From contig CAJUSD010000029.1 of assembly GCA_910589145.1 (NCBI GenBank), positions 1 through 41,670 on the forward strand: a stretch of DNA of 41,670 nucleotides, given 5' to 3'. This DNA is from an uncultured Oscillospiraceae bacterium. Lineage in GTDB: Bacteria; Bacillota; Clostridia; Oscillospirales; Ruminococcaceae. Of the stretch, positions 25,384-31,913 are shown piece by piece. A program made the translations under genes and the position numbers. The first letter of the stretch is position 1. Each line of letters begins with the position of its first letter. Under the pieces are notes generated by a model. The model was not told where the DNA came from and made no database searches. It worked only from the letters and a program-made list of their open reading frames with translations.

Positions 25384-25962
25384 TTAACCCTCCCCGTTCT
25401 GTACTGCCTGTTTTTGGTTTAAGGGCTTTATGAGTCCCGCACGGTTCAATGCAGTTATTATGGCCGGTATCAAAATAAGCTGTAAAATAATCCCAGGGAT
25501 TGCATTGAGAAAACCATTTGTTATAAACAGCTGCCATGTAAATCGTGATTCTCCAAATCCCAGAAGAACAGTCTGAACAATACCCCATACAATACGCCCT
25601 GCAAACATTGCAAGAATCATACTACAGTATAAAGCTTTGATATTTTGCCGATGAGACCGCCAGTATAAAAGCCCAACTACCAATCCATAAGCAGCAAGCT
25701 CAAAAGCCATTGCAGTCGCTGTTGGAAAAAGGTTTGGCCTCCCAATCAGGAGGCTGCGGATTAAGGGGAGAGCAAAGCCAACCCCAAAACCATATTGCCA
25801 GCCACAAATCAATCCGCACAGGAAAACCGGGATGTGCATCGGCAGAAGAAGATTCCCTATCTGCGGAACCTGCCCCGTAAAAAATGGAAGCACTAATCCA
25901 ATCGCCATAAACATGGCCGACAACGTTAATTTAATAACAGGCTTATTCTCTTTTATGTTCAT
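25384..25962 (-). CDS. ECF transporter S component
   Basis: The 192-residue integral membrane protein has about six hydrophobic segments and an N-terminal LTLSAMFMAIGLVLPFFTG, typical of ECF S components, in which the AxxxA-like helix contacts the T subunit. MHIPVFLCGLICGW and AMAFELAAYGLVVGLLY are further conserved-looking parts. It binds a vitamin-like or nucleobase-like substrate and uses the shared EcfAA'T module, not encoded here. AGGAGG precedes the ATG. It is co-transcribed with a P-loop kinase and is preceded by an attenuator-like leader, so end-product control is probable. Confidence 0.88.
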   Translation of the reverse strand: MNIKENKPVIKLTLSAMFMAIGLVLPFFTGQVPQIGNLLLPMHIPVFLCGLICGWQYGFGVGFALPLIRSLLIGRPNLFPTATAMAFELAAYGLVVGLLYWRSHRQNIKALYCSMILAMFAGRIVWGIVQTVLLGFGESRFTWQLFITNGFLNAIPGIILQLILIPAIITALNRAGLIKPLNQKQAVQNGEG

Positions 25963-25984
25963 ATTTGGTTATCCTCCTGAAAAT

Positions 25985-26145
25985 GGATTTGTCGTTTCAA
26001 AGGAGCAGCAAAATGAAACAGGAAAGCATAGGTTTTTTCAAAAACCATATACCTTCCTGCGTATGTATTACTATGAAATAATTTAACTGCTCTGCTGAAA
26101 ATGGAAAAGTTTCTACCCTTCCTTTTCGGCTTCCTGCCGAAATCA
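25985..26145 (-). promoter_or_regulatory. Candidate riboswitch/attenuator leader of the ECF gene
   Basis: The - strand leader of about 180 nt has a 7-bp hairpin TTTCGGC/GCCGAAA near its 5' end, then AAGGAAGGGTAGAAACTTTTCC. A strong hairpin at 26059-26019 (CAGGAA.../...TTCCTG with an A/T-rich inner stem) is followed by TTTCATTTTG. A terminator-like hairpin ahead of a transporter gene is a classic riboswitch layout. GAGCAG in the 5' part (about 26090) could pair with CTGCTC just after the hairpin. I do not recognise the ligand class; it lacks TPP, FMN or T-box hallmarks. Confidence 0.5.
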
Positions 26146-26150
26146 CTTTT

Positions 26151-26179
26151 ATTATAATGGGCAGGCAGGATTCTGTCAA
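26151..26179 (-). promoter_or_regulatory. Consensus promoter of the ECF-kinase operon
   Basis: TTGACA (26179-26174), 17 bp, TATAAT (26156-26151) on the - strand: a perfect match to the housekeeping consensus. It is divergent from the tRNA promoter 45 bp away. Confidence 0.85.
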
Positions 26180-26224
26180 TAGAAGATTTTTAATTATGTT
26201 TTGTGTTTTTATTTGAAAAAAAGA

Positions 26225-26253
26225 TTGACATTTGAAAGACATAGTGGTATAGT
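26225..26253 (+). promoter_or_regulatory. Promoter of tRNA-Leu
   Basis: TTGACA (26225-26230), 17 bp, TATAGT (26248-26253), with TGG in front of the -10. It lies about 60 bp before the tRNA. Confidence 0.75.
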
Positions 26254-26311
26254 ATAGATGTTCTTCCGCCAAAGGGTTCATTACCTTTTGAAAAAGAATA
26301 AATAGTAGTAT

Positions 26312-26392
26312 GCGAGTGTGCTGGAACAGGCAGACAGGCACGTTTGAGGTGCGTGTGTCTTTGACGTACGGGTTCAAGTCCCGTCACTCGCA
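26312..26392 (+). tRNA. tRNA-Leu(GAG)
   Basis: Acceptor arm GCGAGTG (26312-26318) pairs with CACTCGC (26385-26391), discriminator A26392. The anticodon arm is CACGT-TTGAGGT-GCGTG, anticodon GAG (reads CTC/CTT). The class II variable arm has GTC/GAC and the T arm is CGGGTTCAAGTCCCG. CCA is not encoded (CTA follows). The 3' part from 26373 is the attachment core of the integrated element and is preserved intact, so the tRNA remains functional. Confidence 0.93.
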
Positions 26393-26397
26393 CTAAA
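26373..26397 (+). repeat. Left attachment core (attL) in tRNA-Leu
   Basis: This 25-bp direct repeat begins TTCAAGTCCCGTC and ends CGCACTAAA. It is identical to 31914-31938; the flanking bases differ on both sides. It covers the T arm to the 3' end of the tRNA, the usual integration target of tyrosine integrases. Confidence 0.92.
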
Positions 26398-26400
26398 TAA

Positions 26401-26442
26401 GAAGTTCAGAAAGTGGCTTTACAAAGCTATTTTCTGAACTTC
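26401..26442 (+). terminator. Element-borne terminator after tRNA-Leu
   Basis: GAAGTTCAGAAA (26401-26412) and TTTCTGAACTTC (26431-26442) form a perfect 12-bp stem, with inner GGCTTT/AAAGC pairing, followed by TTCTTTTTG. It replaces the native tRNA terminator now displaced to 31936, and also insulates the element from tRNA transcription. Confidence 0.85.
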
Positions 26443-26460
26443 TTCTTTTTGCTTATAATT

Positions 26461-26475
26461 TAATTTGGTCGTTAT
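26461..26475. repeat. Candidate integrase arm site, left end
   Basis: TAATTTGGTCGTTAT is repeated exactly at 31775-31789 near the other end of the element, in the same orientation. A position near each att core suggests sites for the N-terminal arm-binding domain of the integrase. Confidence 0.6.
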
Positions 26476-26528
26476 TGTTACAAAAAGATACTAGAAAATA
26501 CCACAGATAAATCTCGTTTTTATAAAGC

Positions 26529-27923
26529 TTATCCGCTTTTTTTATTATGCAGGACCTTTTGGGAGAGAATTTCCGCAGCACTCTTATCTGCTGTTTTTAA
26601 TTGATGGCTGTATATGTTCAGTGTTGTGCTTGCCTGACTGTGGCCAAGTCTGCCTGAAACAGTTCGGAGGTCTGTACCTGCTCCAATCAAAAGTGTTGCG
26701 TTGGTATGCCGCAAGCTGTGCAAAGACATCTGCTCCAGCCCAATCCGCTTCAAATATTTTTGAAGCTCCTGATAAGGCGCTCCGGGGTGCATTGGCTTTC
26801 CGTTCCATTGGCAAAAGAGACGAGGGTGATCCTTCCATGAGACATCCCACTGATCTCCTGCCTTCACCCTCTGTTCGGTTTGCCACAAGCGGTATTCTCG
26901 CAAGGTCTGGCACAACTCCTGGGGGATAGATATTGTACGTTTGGACCGTTCTGTTTTAGTGGTATCGGTATAGACGCCTTTTAGGGGCGAATATTGGGAA
27001 GTGCGCTGGATAGTTATCCTTTCTTCTGCTAAGTCAATATCCGGCCATTCCAGGCCCATCAGCTCCCCGCGGCGCATTCCTGTTAGAATAAGAATTAAAA
27101 ATGCTGTCTGGTATTCTATTGGTTCCTGCGAGAGACAGTCAATAAAGTGCGCCAACTGTTCCTCCTGCATAAATTTGATTTCCTTGTGATCAATCTTTGG
27201 AGGATCAATGCGGTGACACGGATTATTTTGTATAAGCTGCCATTTGACTGCCCGCTCCAATACAGAGGAAATAAAAGTGTGGTAATGGCGAATTGTCTTG
27301 GAAGACAAGGGGGTTGTATCCTTTTCAACTGTAAATATTGATTCGACAGGTTTTCCAAGCACCTTTGCAATGGAGCATGCACTCACGATGCTAATGCTTT
27401 TTCCTTTTACAGCTGCCCCAACTGTGGACGGCGCAAGTCCGGCAGACTGGGAAAGGCTTGCCTGTGTCCAATGCCTGGTTTTTAGTTCCTCTCGCAGGTC
27501 ACCGCGATATATAGCGCTTTCGGCTTTGTTTCTGATTCCCTCTTCTCCCAGCTGCCTGTAAAAGGCCAGCAAATGTTGAGGCTGAAGCTTTTGAAGCGGG
27601 ATGTGGCCTATTGCCGCATAAGTGCGGACGGAAAGCTCCCTGTATCTATGGAACGTACGTTCTCTTAAATGTTCCTTGCCGTAATCCTGAAACCATTGTT
27701 CAGCAAAATCCTGGAATTTAATGCGGCTGTCCACATACTGGCCGGTCTTTACCTGCTCCTCAAACATCACCTTTTGGCGTTCAAGTTCTTTGGCAATCTG
27801 CTTTTCCGTCATTCCCGGAGCGGGCGTCCAGGTCATGGATTTCATGATCTGTTTCCCCTGTCCGTCATATCCGGCGGACGTCCGTATACGGTAGCTGTTC
27901 CCACGCTTTTGTATTGTCGCCAT
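26529..27923 (-). CDS. int: Tyrosine integrase with inserted XRE-type HTH
   Basis: The 464-residue site-specific recombinase has an N-terminal arm-DNA-binding domain (RGNSYRIRTSAGYDGQGKQ). The SAM-like core-binding domain (about 65-235) is interrupted at about 142-198 by an HTH of XRE type (WTQASLSQSAGLAPSTVGAAVKGKS...IAKVLGKPVESIF). The catalytic domain has Arg284 (TGMRRGELMGL), His402 and Arg405 (HSLRHTNAT), His428 (LGHSQAS) and Tyr438 (NIYSH). All active-site residues are present. It lies at the tRNA end, pointing towards attL, and should mediate integration and excision at tRNA-Leu(GAG). The inserted HTH may give DNA-specific control of recombination. Confidence 0.93.
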   Translation of the reverse strand: MATIQKRGNSYRIRTSAGYDGQGKQIMKSMTWTPAPGMTEKQIAKELERQKVMFEEQVKTGQYVDSRIKFQDFAEQWFQDYGKEHLRERTFHRYRELSVRTYAAIGHIPLQKLQPQHLLAFYRQLGEEGIRNKAESAIYRGDLREELKTRHWTQASLSQSAGLAPSTVGAAVKGKSISIVSACSIAKVLGKPVESIFTVEKDTTPLSSKTIRHYHTFISSVLERAVKWQLIQNNPCHRIDPPKIDHKEIKFMQEEQLAHFIDCLSQEPIEYQTAFLILILTGMRRGELMGLEWPDIDLAEERITIQRTSQYSPLKGVYTDTTKTERSKRTISIPQELCQTLREYRLWQTEQRVKAGDQWDVSWKDHPRLFCQWNGKPMHPGAPYQELQKYLKRIGLEQMSLHSLRHTNATLLIGAGTDLRTVSGRLGHSQASTTLNIYSHQLKTADKSAAEILSQKVLHNKKSG

Positions 27924-28001
27924 CGTTCACCCCTCCTGTATGTATGTGGTATCCATAGCATTGTATCCCTTTCCCGCTCCGGTGGGGGACGGATTTTTTA
28001 T

Positions 28002-28196
28002 TCAGAATTTATAGTCAATCCCACTCTGCTTTAAAATTGCGTTCGCTGTGTGCCTTGATTTTATCTTGGAATCTACTGTTATATGTCGGTGGGTAATAGG
28101 GCTATACCAAATATCATGCTCTCCCTTTCCCCGGCGCTGAAAGGTACATCCGTTTTCAGAGAGTACTTCCCGCACCCTTTTTTCATATTCCGCCAT
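28002..28196 (-). CDS. hicA: HicA-like mRNA interferase toxin
   Basis: The 64-residue HicA fold has the catalytic His27 in RRGKGEHDIWYSP, followed by the strand HITVDSK and the C-terminal helix TANAILKQSGI. The ATG at 28196 overlaps the hicB stop by one base (TGATG), and AAAGGATGG serves as ribosome site. HicA toxins are dsRBD-like ribonucleases that cleave mRNA and are neutralised by HicB. The order antitoxin-then-toxin is seen here. The pair should stabilise the element. Confidence 0.9.
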   Translation of the reverse strand: MAEYEKRVREVLSENGCTFQRRGKGEHDIWYSPITHRHITVDSKIKSRHTANAILKQSGIDYKF

Positions 28197-28414
28197 CACA
28201 AAACCATCCTTTCATGGCGCTCTGACACAAATGTCAGGGAAAGTGGACGGACTTCTGCGGCGTTTAGCTCCAACAGTTCCGGCACTGCAAAACGGGTGCG
28301 CTCCAACAAAGCATCAAAGGAACCTGATTCCAGTACAAGGCCAGGAATGTCTTCACTGGTAGCAGTCCATACCTCGGCCTCATTGTCCCATGTAAAATTT
28401 ATTGTATATTCCAT
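28196..28414 (-). CDS. hicB: HicB-like antitoxin (DUF1902)
   Basis: This 72-residue partial-RNase-H-like HicB protein of the DUF1902 type reads YTINFTWDNEAEVWTATSEDIPGLVLESGSFDALLERTRFAVPELLELN in segments. It is the proposed antidote of the overlapping hicA. It has no extra DNA-binding domain, so autoregulation would need a partner. GGGAGG precedes the ATG. A hairpin CCCGCTC/GAGCGGG with a T-run on the + strand lies at 28465-28488, upstream of it. Confidence 0.85.
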   Translation of the reverse strand: MEYTINFTWDNEAEVWTATSEDIPGLVLESGSFDALLERTRFAVPELLELNAAEVRPLSLTFVSERHERMVL

Positions 28415-28508
28415 AATCCATACCTCCCGATTATAGTTTATTTCATATCTGGGGGCTTATTCTTCCCGCTCCAAGAGCGGGATTTTTTCTCTGGGTGAAA
28501 AATACCCT

Positions 28509-28997
28509 CTATTCCCCCTCTGGCGGCTTTTCTGGCGTGTCTGGGGGCGAGGTGGTATCTGCCTTTGTGGGTACTGACGGCGGTTCTGGGGTATCCTGGC
28601 GGCGATAGCGGGGGATTTCGGTTAGTTCCTCTATTCGTTTGACTGCTTCGCACTGACCGGAGAAATTCAGCTTGTGATAAGCTTGCAATATCCTTAATTC
28701 GCTAGGATCATCTTTATGAGCTTCACATTCAGCAAGTATCTCTTCCGCTTCTTCATACATGTTTATTTCTTCCGGCGTTAATGGCGTTAATCTTACATGT
28801 CTAATCCCCAATAATTCTGCGTTTGTAACGTTAAGAGATTCAGTAATTTGCTTAAAAATAACTTGGTCAATACGATTGGAATCACGCTTAGTAATTGAAT
28901 AAAGTGTATTTAAGGGTATTCCCGACATTTTTGAAAATTGTTTGATGGTTATACCACGTTCTCGGAGTATTTCCTTCAATCGCAACCCAATCCCCAT
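28509..28997 (-). CDS. XRE-family repressor (CI-like)
   Basis: The 162-residue protein has an N-terminal HTH (RLKEILRERGITIKQFSKMSGIPLNTLYSITKRDSN..., residues 6-60), a middle acidic helix region (PEEINMYEEAEEILAECEAH) and a Pro/Thr-rich disordered tail (about 130-162). It lacks a peptidase-like cleavage domain, so induction would not follow the LexA/CI self-cleavage route. GAGGTG lies upstream of the ATG. It is divergent from a small Cro-like gene, with shared operators between: the layout of a lysogeny switch. Confidence 0.85.
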   Translation of the reverse strand: MGIGLRLKEILRERGITIKQFSKMSGIPLNTLYSITKRDSNRIDQVIFKQITESLNVTNAELLGIRHVRLTPLTPEEINMYEEAEEILAECEAHKDDPSELRILQAYHKLNFSGQCEAVKRIEELTEIPRYRRQDTPEPPSVPTKADTTSPPDTPEKPPEGE

Positions 28998-29018
28998 ATA
29001 AAAATCACCTCAATATAA

Positions 29019-29122
29019 CTATATACTAAAATAGTGCATCTTACAAGACTTTTTAAAAACAATTTTGACAGATTAGTGCGATTAGGATAAAATATTAGTG
29101 CGTTTAGATTAAATGCACTAAT
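29019..29122. promoter_or_regulatory. Divergent promoter-operator switch
   Basis: Rightward promoter: TTGACA (29065-29070), 17 bp, TAAAAT (29088-29093). Leftward candidate on the - strand: TTGTAA then TATAGT, 17 bp apart, near 29045-29018. Operator half-sites: TAGTGC at 29032-29037; ATTAGTGC at 29072-29079, between -35 and -10; ATTAGTGC at 29094-29101; and its inverse GCACTAAT at 29115-29122. The repeated half-site explains joint control of the two regulators. Confidence 0.7.
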
Positions 29123-29138
29123 ATCGGAGGTGAAAACA

Positions 29139-29342
29139 ATGACCATCAACACACAGCGCATTGAAACCATGCTGGCGGAGCGGGGCCTAACTAAATCAGC
29201 ATTTGCCCCGCTCTGTGGTATTTCCCGGCAGAACATCAGCACCATCATCCGGCGAGGCACCTGCGAACCTAAGACAGCCGGAAAACTAGCCCAGGGCCTG
29301 GGGGTCTCCGTGGCGGAAATCATCAAAGAAGAAGGAGCGTGA
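29139..29342 (+). CDS. Small XRE HTH protein (Cro-like)
   Basis: The protein has 67 residues from the ATG at 29139, 8 nt after GGAGG; the GTG at 29130 is part of that site. Almost the whole protein is one HTH (RIETMLAERGLTKSAFAPLCGISRQNISTIIRRGTCEPKTAGKLAQGLGVSVAEII). It is divergent from the CI-like repressor and followed 1 bp later by the Rha-like gene. It is probably the Cro/early-lytic arm of the switch. Confidence 0.85.
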   Translation: MTINTQRIETMLAERGLTKSAFAPLCGISRQNISTIIRRGTCEPKTAGKLAQGLGVSVAEIIKEEGA

Positions 29343-29343
29343 A

Positions 29344-29820
29344 ATGATGTCAGACCTTGAGATTTTTGTATTCAAACAGAAAGTTGTGGCCGACAGCCGG
29401 GATGTTGCCCGGATGGTGGGGAAGCAGCACAAGAATCTGCTGAGAGACATCGACAGCTACATCGAAACCATGCGAAATTCTGCTGAGCTCAAAATTGAGC
29501 CCAGTGACTTCTTTATCAAATCTACCTACAAGGACAGCACCGGACGAGAACGCCCCTGCTACCTCTGTACCCGGCTGGGCTGCGACCTGATTGCCAATAA
29601 GATGACAGGCGAAAAAGGCACTCTGTTCACAGTGGCCTATGTTTCCAAATTCCGTGCAATGGAGGCGGAACTGACAAGGCGGGAGTTTCAGCGCACAGTA
29701 AAGGCACCTATCCGCCGCCGACTGACGGACGCAAAATTGCGTCGGGTCTTGTTCCCCATAAAAATGAGTTGTACCGTGAGTGGGACAAATCGTCGCGATG
29801 GACTTTTAGAGGGCAAATAA
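29344..29820 (+). CDS. Rha-family phage regulatory protein, altered C-terminus
   Basis: Residues about 1-120 match the Rha/pRha regulatory domain (VVADSRDVARMVGKQHKNLLRDIDSYI, then SDFFIKSTYKDSTGRERPCYLCTRLGCDLIANKMTGEKG, FRAMEAELTRRE). After KAPIRRRLTDA the sequence turns into an unfamiliar Arg-rich stretch and stops. I take this as loss of the normal C-terminal portion by deletion or frameshift; another frame here stays open (GLVPHKNELYREWDKSSRW). AAGGAG lies before the ATG. Rha proteins interfere with or modulate phage and satellite growth. The gene is GC-richer than most of the window. Confidence 0.8.
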   Translation: MMSDLEIFVFKQKVVADSRDVARMVGKQHKNLLRDIDSYIETMRNSAELKIEPSDFFIKSTYKDSTGRERPCYLCTRLGCDLIANKMTGEKGTLFTVAYVSKFRAMEAELTRREFQRTVKAPIRRRLTDAKLRRVLFPIKMSCTVSGTNRRDGLLEGK

Positions 29821-29850
29821 AGGGACCGGGAGCGGCCCCGGTCCTTTGCT

Positions 29851-30111
29851 TTAGTATCGGTTATAAATCTGCCCCCGGTTTCCAGCGTCAACTACACATA
29901 CCACCAGTTGCCCATTGTCCACGGTATAGATGATGCGATAGGAACCTACCCGGAGCCGGTACATACCCCGGCTTTTCTTCCCCTGGAGCCGCTTAATATC
30001 GCCCTTGTGCGGCAACTCATTGATTGCCTTTAACACCCGCTCCTTTTCTGGTTGAGCAAGGTGGGAAATAAATTTTGCGGCGGGTTTTTCGATGACTACG
30101 GTGTACTTCAC
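29851..30111 (-). CDS. RelE/ParE-type toxin
   Basis: The 86-residue RelE-fold protein starts KYTVVIEKPAAKFISHL, with the basic core INELPHKGDIKRLQGKKSRGMYRLRVGSYRIIYTV and end VVCVVDAGNRGQIYNRY. The GTG start overlaps the antitoxin stop (GTGA). The Arg/Lys cluster and terminal Tyr fit a ribosome-dependent mRNase, though a ParE-type target cannot be excluded. Confidence 0.9.
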   Translation of the reverse strand: MKYTVVIEKPAAKFISHLAQPEKERVLKAINELPHKGDIKRLQGKKSRGMYRLRVGSYRIIYTVDNGQLVVCVVDAGNRGQIYNRY

Positions 30112-30329
30112 AATTCGACACCCTCTCTTTTGGCGAGTTCCTCAAGGGTGATCGTTTCGTGCTTATCGGGGCTGGTGTCGTTTAGGTAGTTTTCCACCAA
30201 ACGTTCACAGTACAAATCGTCCTCCATCTCGTCATCAAATTGCATACCGCGCAGAAATGTCAAAAGATTGCTTATTTTGTATTCTGGCAGTTGGTCTATG
30301 ATGCTTTTCGCCTGTTCGCGTTCACTCAT
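30108..30329 (-). CDS. Antitoxin of the RelE-like toxin
   Basis: The protein has 73 residues from the ATG at 30329 (AAAGGAGG upstream); a longer frame to 30353 runs through that site. It is acidic and helical (AKSIIDQLPEYKISNLLTFLRGMQFDDEMEDDLYCERLVENYL), with a C-terminal toxin-wrapping tail, TITLEELAKREGVEL, of the type seen with RelE toxins. It overlaps the toxin start by 4 nt. Confidence 0.85.
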   Translation of the reverse strand: MSEREQAKSIIDQLPEYKISNLLTFLRGMQFDDEMEDDLYCERLVENYLNDTSPDKHETITLEELAKREGVEL

Positions 30330-30353
30330 TGGCTTTGCCTCCTTTACGGTCAT

Positions 30354-30579
30354 ATTCCAGTTTATCCATCGTGGCAGGATTTATGCCCATTGCGTTGACA
30401 CTCCCCATGCCTAAGGGCTGGGGCTTTACGACATGTTCGGTAAGCTGTTCGGGGCGGCAACCCCGGACATGGAGCAGATGCTGGACGGCAATCCGGCTGA
30501 CAACTCATTTCAAGGATAACACACAGCAGCAGAAAAGACAAGAAAAACGTTAGAGCGGGGCAAAAGAAAGGAGCATCTA
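30354..30579. other. Gene remnants between small element genes
   Basis: There is no intact gene. A + strand frame (about 30433-30519) reads MFGKLFGAATPDMEQMLDGNPADNSFQG and stops. It looks like the C-terminal scrap of a larger mobile-element protein that I cannot name. Confidence 0.4.
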
Positions 30580-30714
30580 ATGGACCGTGAACAAACAACT
30601 ATCAGGCTGCCAAAAGATGTAATGGAAACTGTTCGGAAACTTGCATCTGAGCAGGGACAAAGCATAAACACTATACTAACAATGCTTATTCAGAAGGCGC
30701 TGGGATTGGGATAG
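30580..30714 (+). CDS. Short RHH (Arc-like) protein
   Basis: The 44-residue protein opens MDREQTTIRLPKDVMETVRK and ends QKALGLG. It has one beta-strand (TTIRLP) and two helices, as in ribbon-helix-helix DNA-binding proteins. AAAGGAG precedes the ATG. Its last 29 bp overlap the 3' end of the convergent RHH gene on the other strand. Confidence 0.7.
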   Translation: MDREQTTIRLPKDVMETVRKLASEQGQSINTILTMLIQKALGLG

Positions 30715-30868
30715 GACCATTTTTTCTTTCAAACTCTTTTGCATATTCGGTGATAATATGCTCTATTTCCATAGCAATGGAGCGCCTTTCGACAAAAGCC
30801 AAGTAGCGAGCCTTTTCATAGGTTTCATCCTGCATCCTCAAAGTAAATTGTTTCTTATCGGTGGCCAT
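30686..30868 (-). CDS. RHH DNA-binding protein
   Basis: The protein has 60 residues from the ATG at 30868, preceded by AGGAGG. The strand KKQFTLRMQD is followed by two helices (ETYEKARYLAFVERRSIAME and IEHIITEYAKEFERK), an Arc/CopG-like fold, and a Pro-rich tail. It is divergent from the RHH gene at 31010 across a spacer with repeated TGAATTC motifs, which it may bind. Confidence 0.75.
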   Translation of the reverse strand: MATDKKQFTLRMQDETYEKARYLAFVERRSIAMEIEHIITEYAKEFERKNGPIPIPAPSE

Positions 30869-30938
30869 ATAGAATCCTCCTGTCAATTTGAATTTACTTT
30901 GATTGTATAATGAATTCAAAACAAATTCAAGATTCGTA

Positions 30939-30989
30939 TTGACATCAGTGAATTCGCTATATATAATTAAAAATGAAATCAGTGAATTC
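30939..30989 (+). promoter_or_regulatory. Consensus promoter with 12-bp direct repeats
   Basis: TTGACA (30939-30944), 17 bp, TATAAT (30962-30967). ATCAGTGAATTC occurs at 30944-30955, inside the promoter, and again at 30978-30989, 34 bp (about three turns) apart. Further GAATTC-like words lie to the left, at 30912-30930. Two RHH genes diverge from here, so autoregulation by an RHH protein is likely. Confidence 0.7.
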
Positions 30990-31009
30990 ACCAAAAGGAG
31001 AGAAAAGTT

Positions 31010-31162
31010 ATGATAAAGACTACTACAATCCGACCGCCAGAAGATTTGCACAATATCCTTCGAGATGCCGCCAGAAAAAACGGGTATACCCTTAACGGAT
31101 TTATCCTGCAAATCCTTTGGGACTGGGTGAAAGCCCAGGAAAATAAAAATAACCCCACATGA
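31010..31162 (+). CDS. Small RHH-like protein
   Basis: The 50-residue protein opens MIKTTTIRPPEDLHNILRDAARK. The TTIRPP strand and two helices (NILRDAARKNG; TLNGFILQILWDWV) fit an Arc-type repressor. AAAGGAG precedes the ATG. It is driven by the consensus promoter at 30939-30967. Confidence 0.7.
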   Translation: MIKTTTIRPPEDLHNILRDAARKNGYTLNGFILQILWDWVKAQENKNNPT

Positions 31163-31182
31163 GCAGGGAAGGAGGCTAACCC

Positions 31183-31647
31183 ATGCAAAACATACTGACC
31201 GATATATGGGCCGCTGTTAAACTGGCCGGCAAGGTCCGCAAGGCCCGAAAAAACGGGGAAAGTATAAGCCAAGTTCACTCTTTGCCGCTGATCAATCCTG
31301 CTCCGGCCTATTACAATACCATTGAAGGCTGTCTGATGCGGAAGGTGGGCCGGGATGTTGACCAAGCCTTTAAGAAGGTCTTTCGCAGTCTCCCTTATGA
31401 AGTGCAAAGAAAGCTTGAGTTTTCCCCTAAGGAACCGGGAGAATGGGCAGAGCGCGCCCAGTTTTGGCGGCAACATTTAAAGTCTGTCCTACCGCCGGAA
31501 ATGTACTATTTGATTATATCGACGATCCTTAAATGGTATATTCATTACTTGCGAAACAGAGCGGGACAGGTTCCCCGCTCTTTTGGGTGCAACCCGGTCA
31601 AGATTGGCCGGGTCGTTTTTTCGCGGTGTCATGTTGAGAAAACCTGA
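31183..31647 (+). CDS. Hypothetical element protein
   Basis: The 154-residue basic protein (MQNILTDIWAAVKLAGKVRKARKNGES...) has no motif I recognise. GGAAGGAGG precedes the ATG, 20 bp after the RHH stop, so the two are one operon. The last 30 codons run through two terminator-like hairpins at 31559-31584 and 31592-31620, so the natural C-terminus may have been shorter. Confidence 0.6.
   Translation: MQNILTDIWAAVKLAGKVRKARKNGESISQVHSLPLINPAPAYYNTIEGCLMRKVGRDVDQAFKKVFRSLPYEVQRKLEFSPKEPGEWAERAQFWRQHLKSVLPPEMYYLIISTILKWYIHYLRNRAGQVPRSFGCNPVKIGRVVFSRCHVEKT
31559..31620 (+). terminator. Tandem terminator hairpins
   Basis: GAGCGGG (31559-31565)/CCCGCTC (31574-31580), then TTTT. ACCCGG (31592-31597)/CCGGGT (31608-31613), then CG and a run of T. 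Both read + and lie inside the 3' end of the preceding frame. Confidence 0.7.
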
Positions 31648-31774
31648 AACCAAAACGCCCATTAGAGAGAGGTTAATTGTTATCTACTGAGTCATTTTAA
31701 GACAATGCCTGGACTGCGGCCCGGCTGCCGCCAATATACTGGAGGGACGCTTTTTCCAGAACTCACAGCAGGGA

Positions 31775-31807
31775 TAATTTGGTCGTTATGGTCGTTATAG
31801 TCGTTAT
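31775..31807. repeat. Candidate integrase arm sites, right end
   Basis: TAATTTGGTCGTTAT at 31775-31789 copies 26461-26475. It runs into three tandem 9-mers: GGTCGTTAT (31781-31789), GGTCGTTAT (31790-31798) and AGTCGTTAT (31799-31807). Spaced arm-type repeats near an att core are usual for heterobivalent integrases. The stretch 31648-31913 holds no gene. Confidence 0.65.
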
Positions 31808-31913
31808 AAATGACCAAAAAAGAAGATATGTTCTGATTTGAAACAATCAAAAAACGTCTTTATTATGCGGATTTTTGCAAATTGCACAAGGACGCAAAAA
31901 GCAAAAGAACGCT

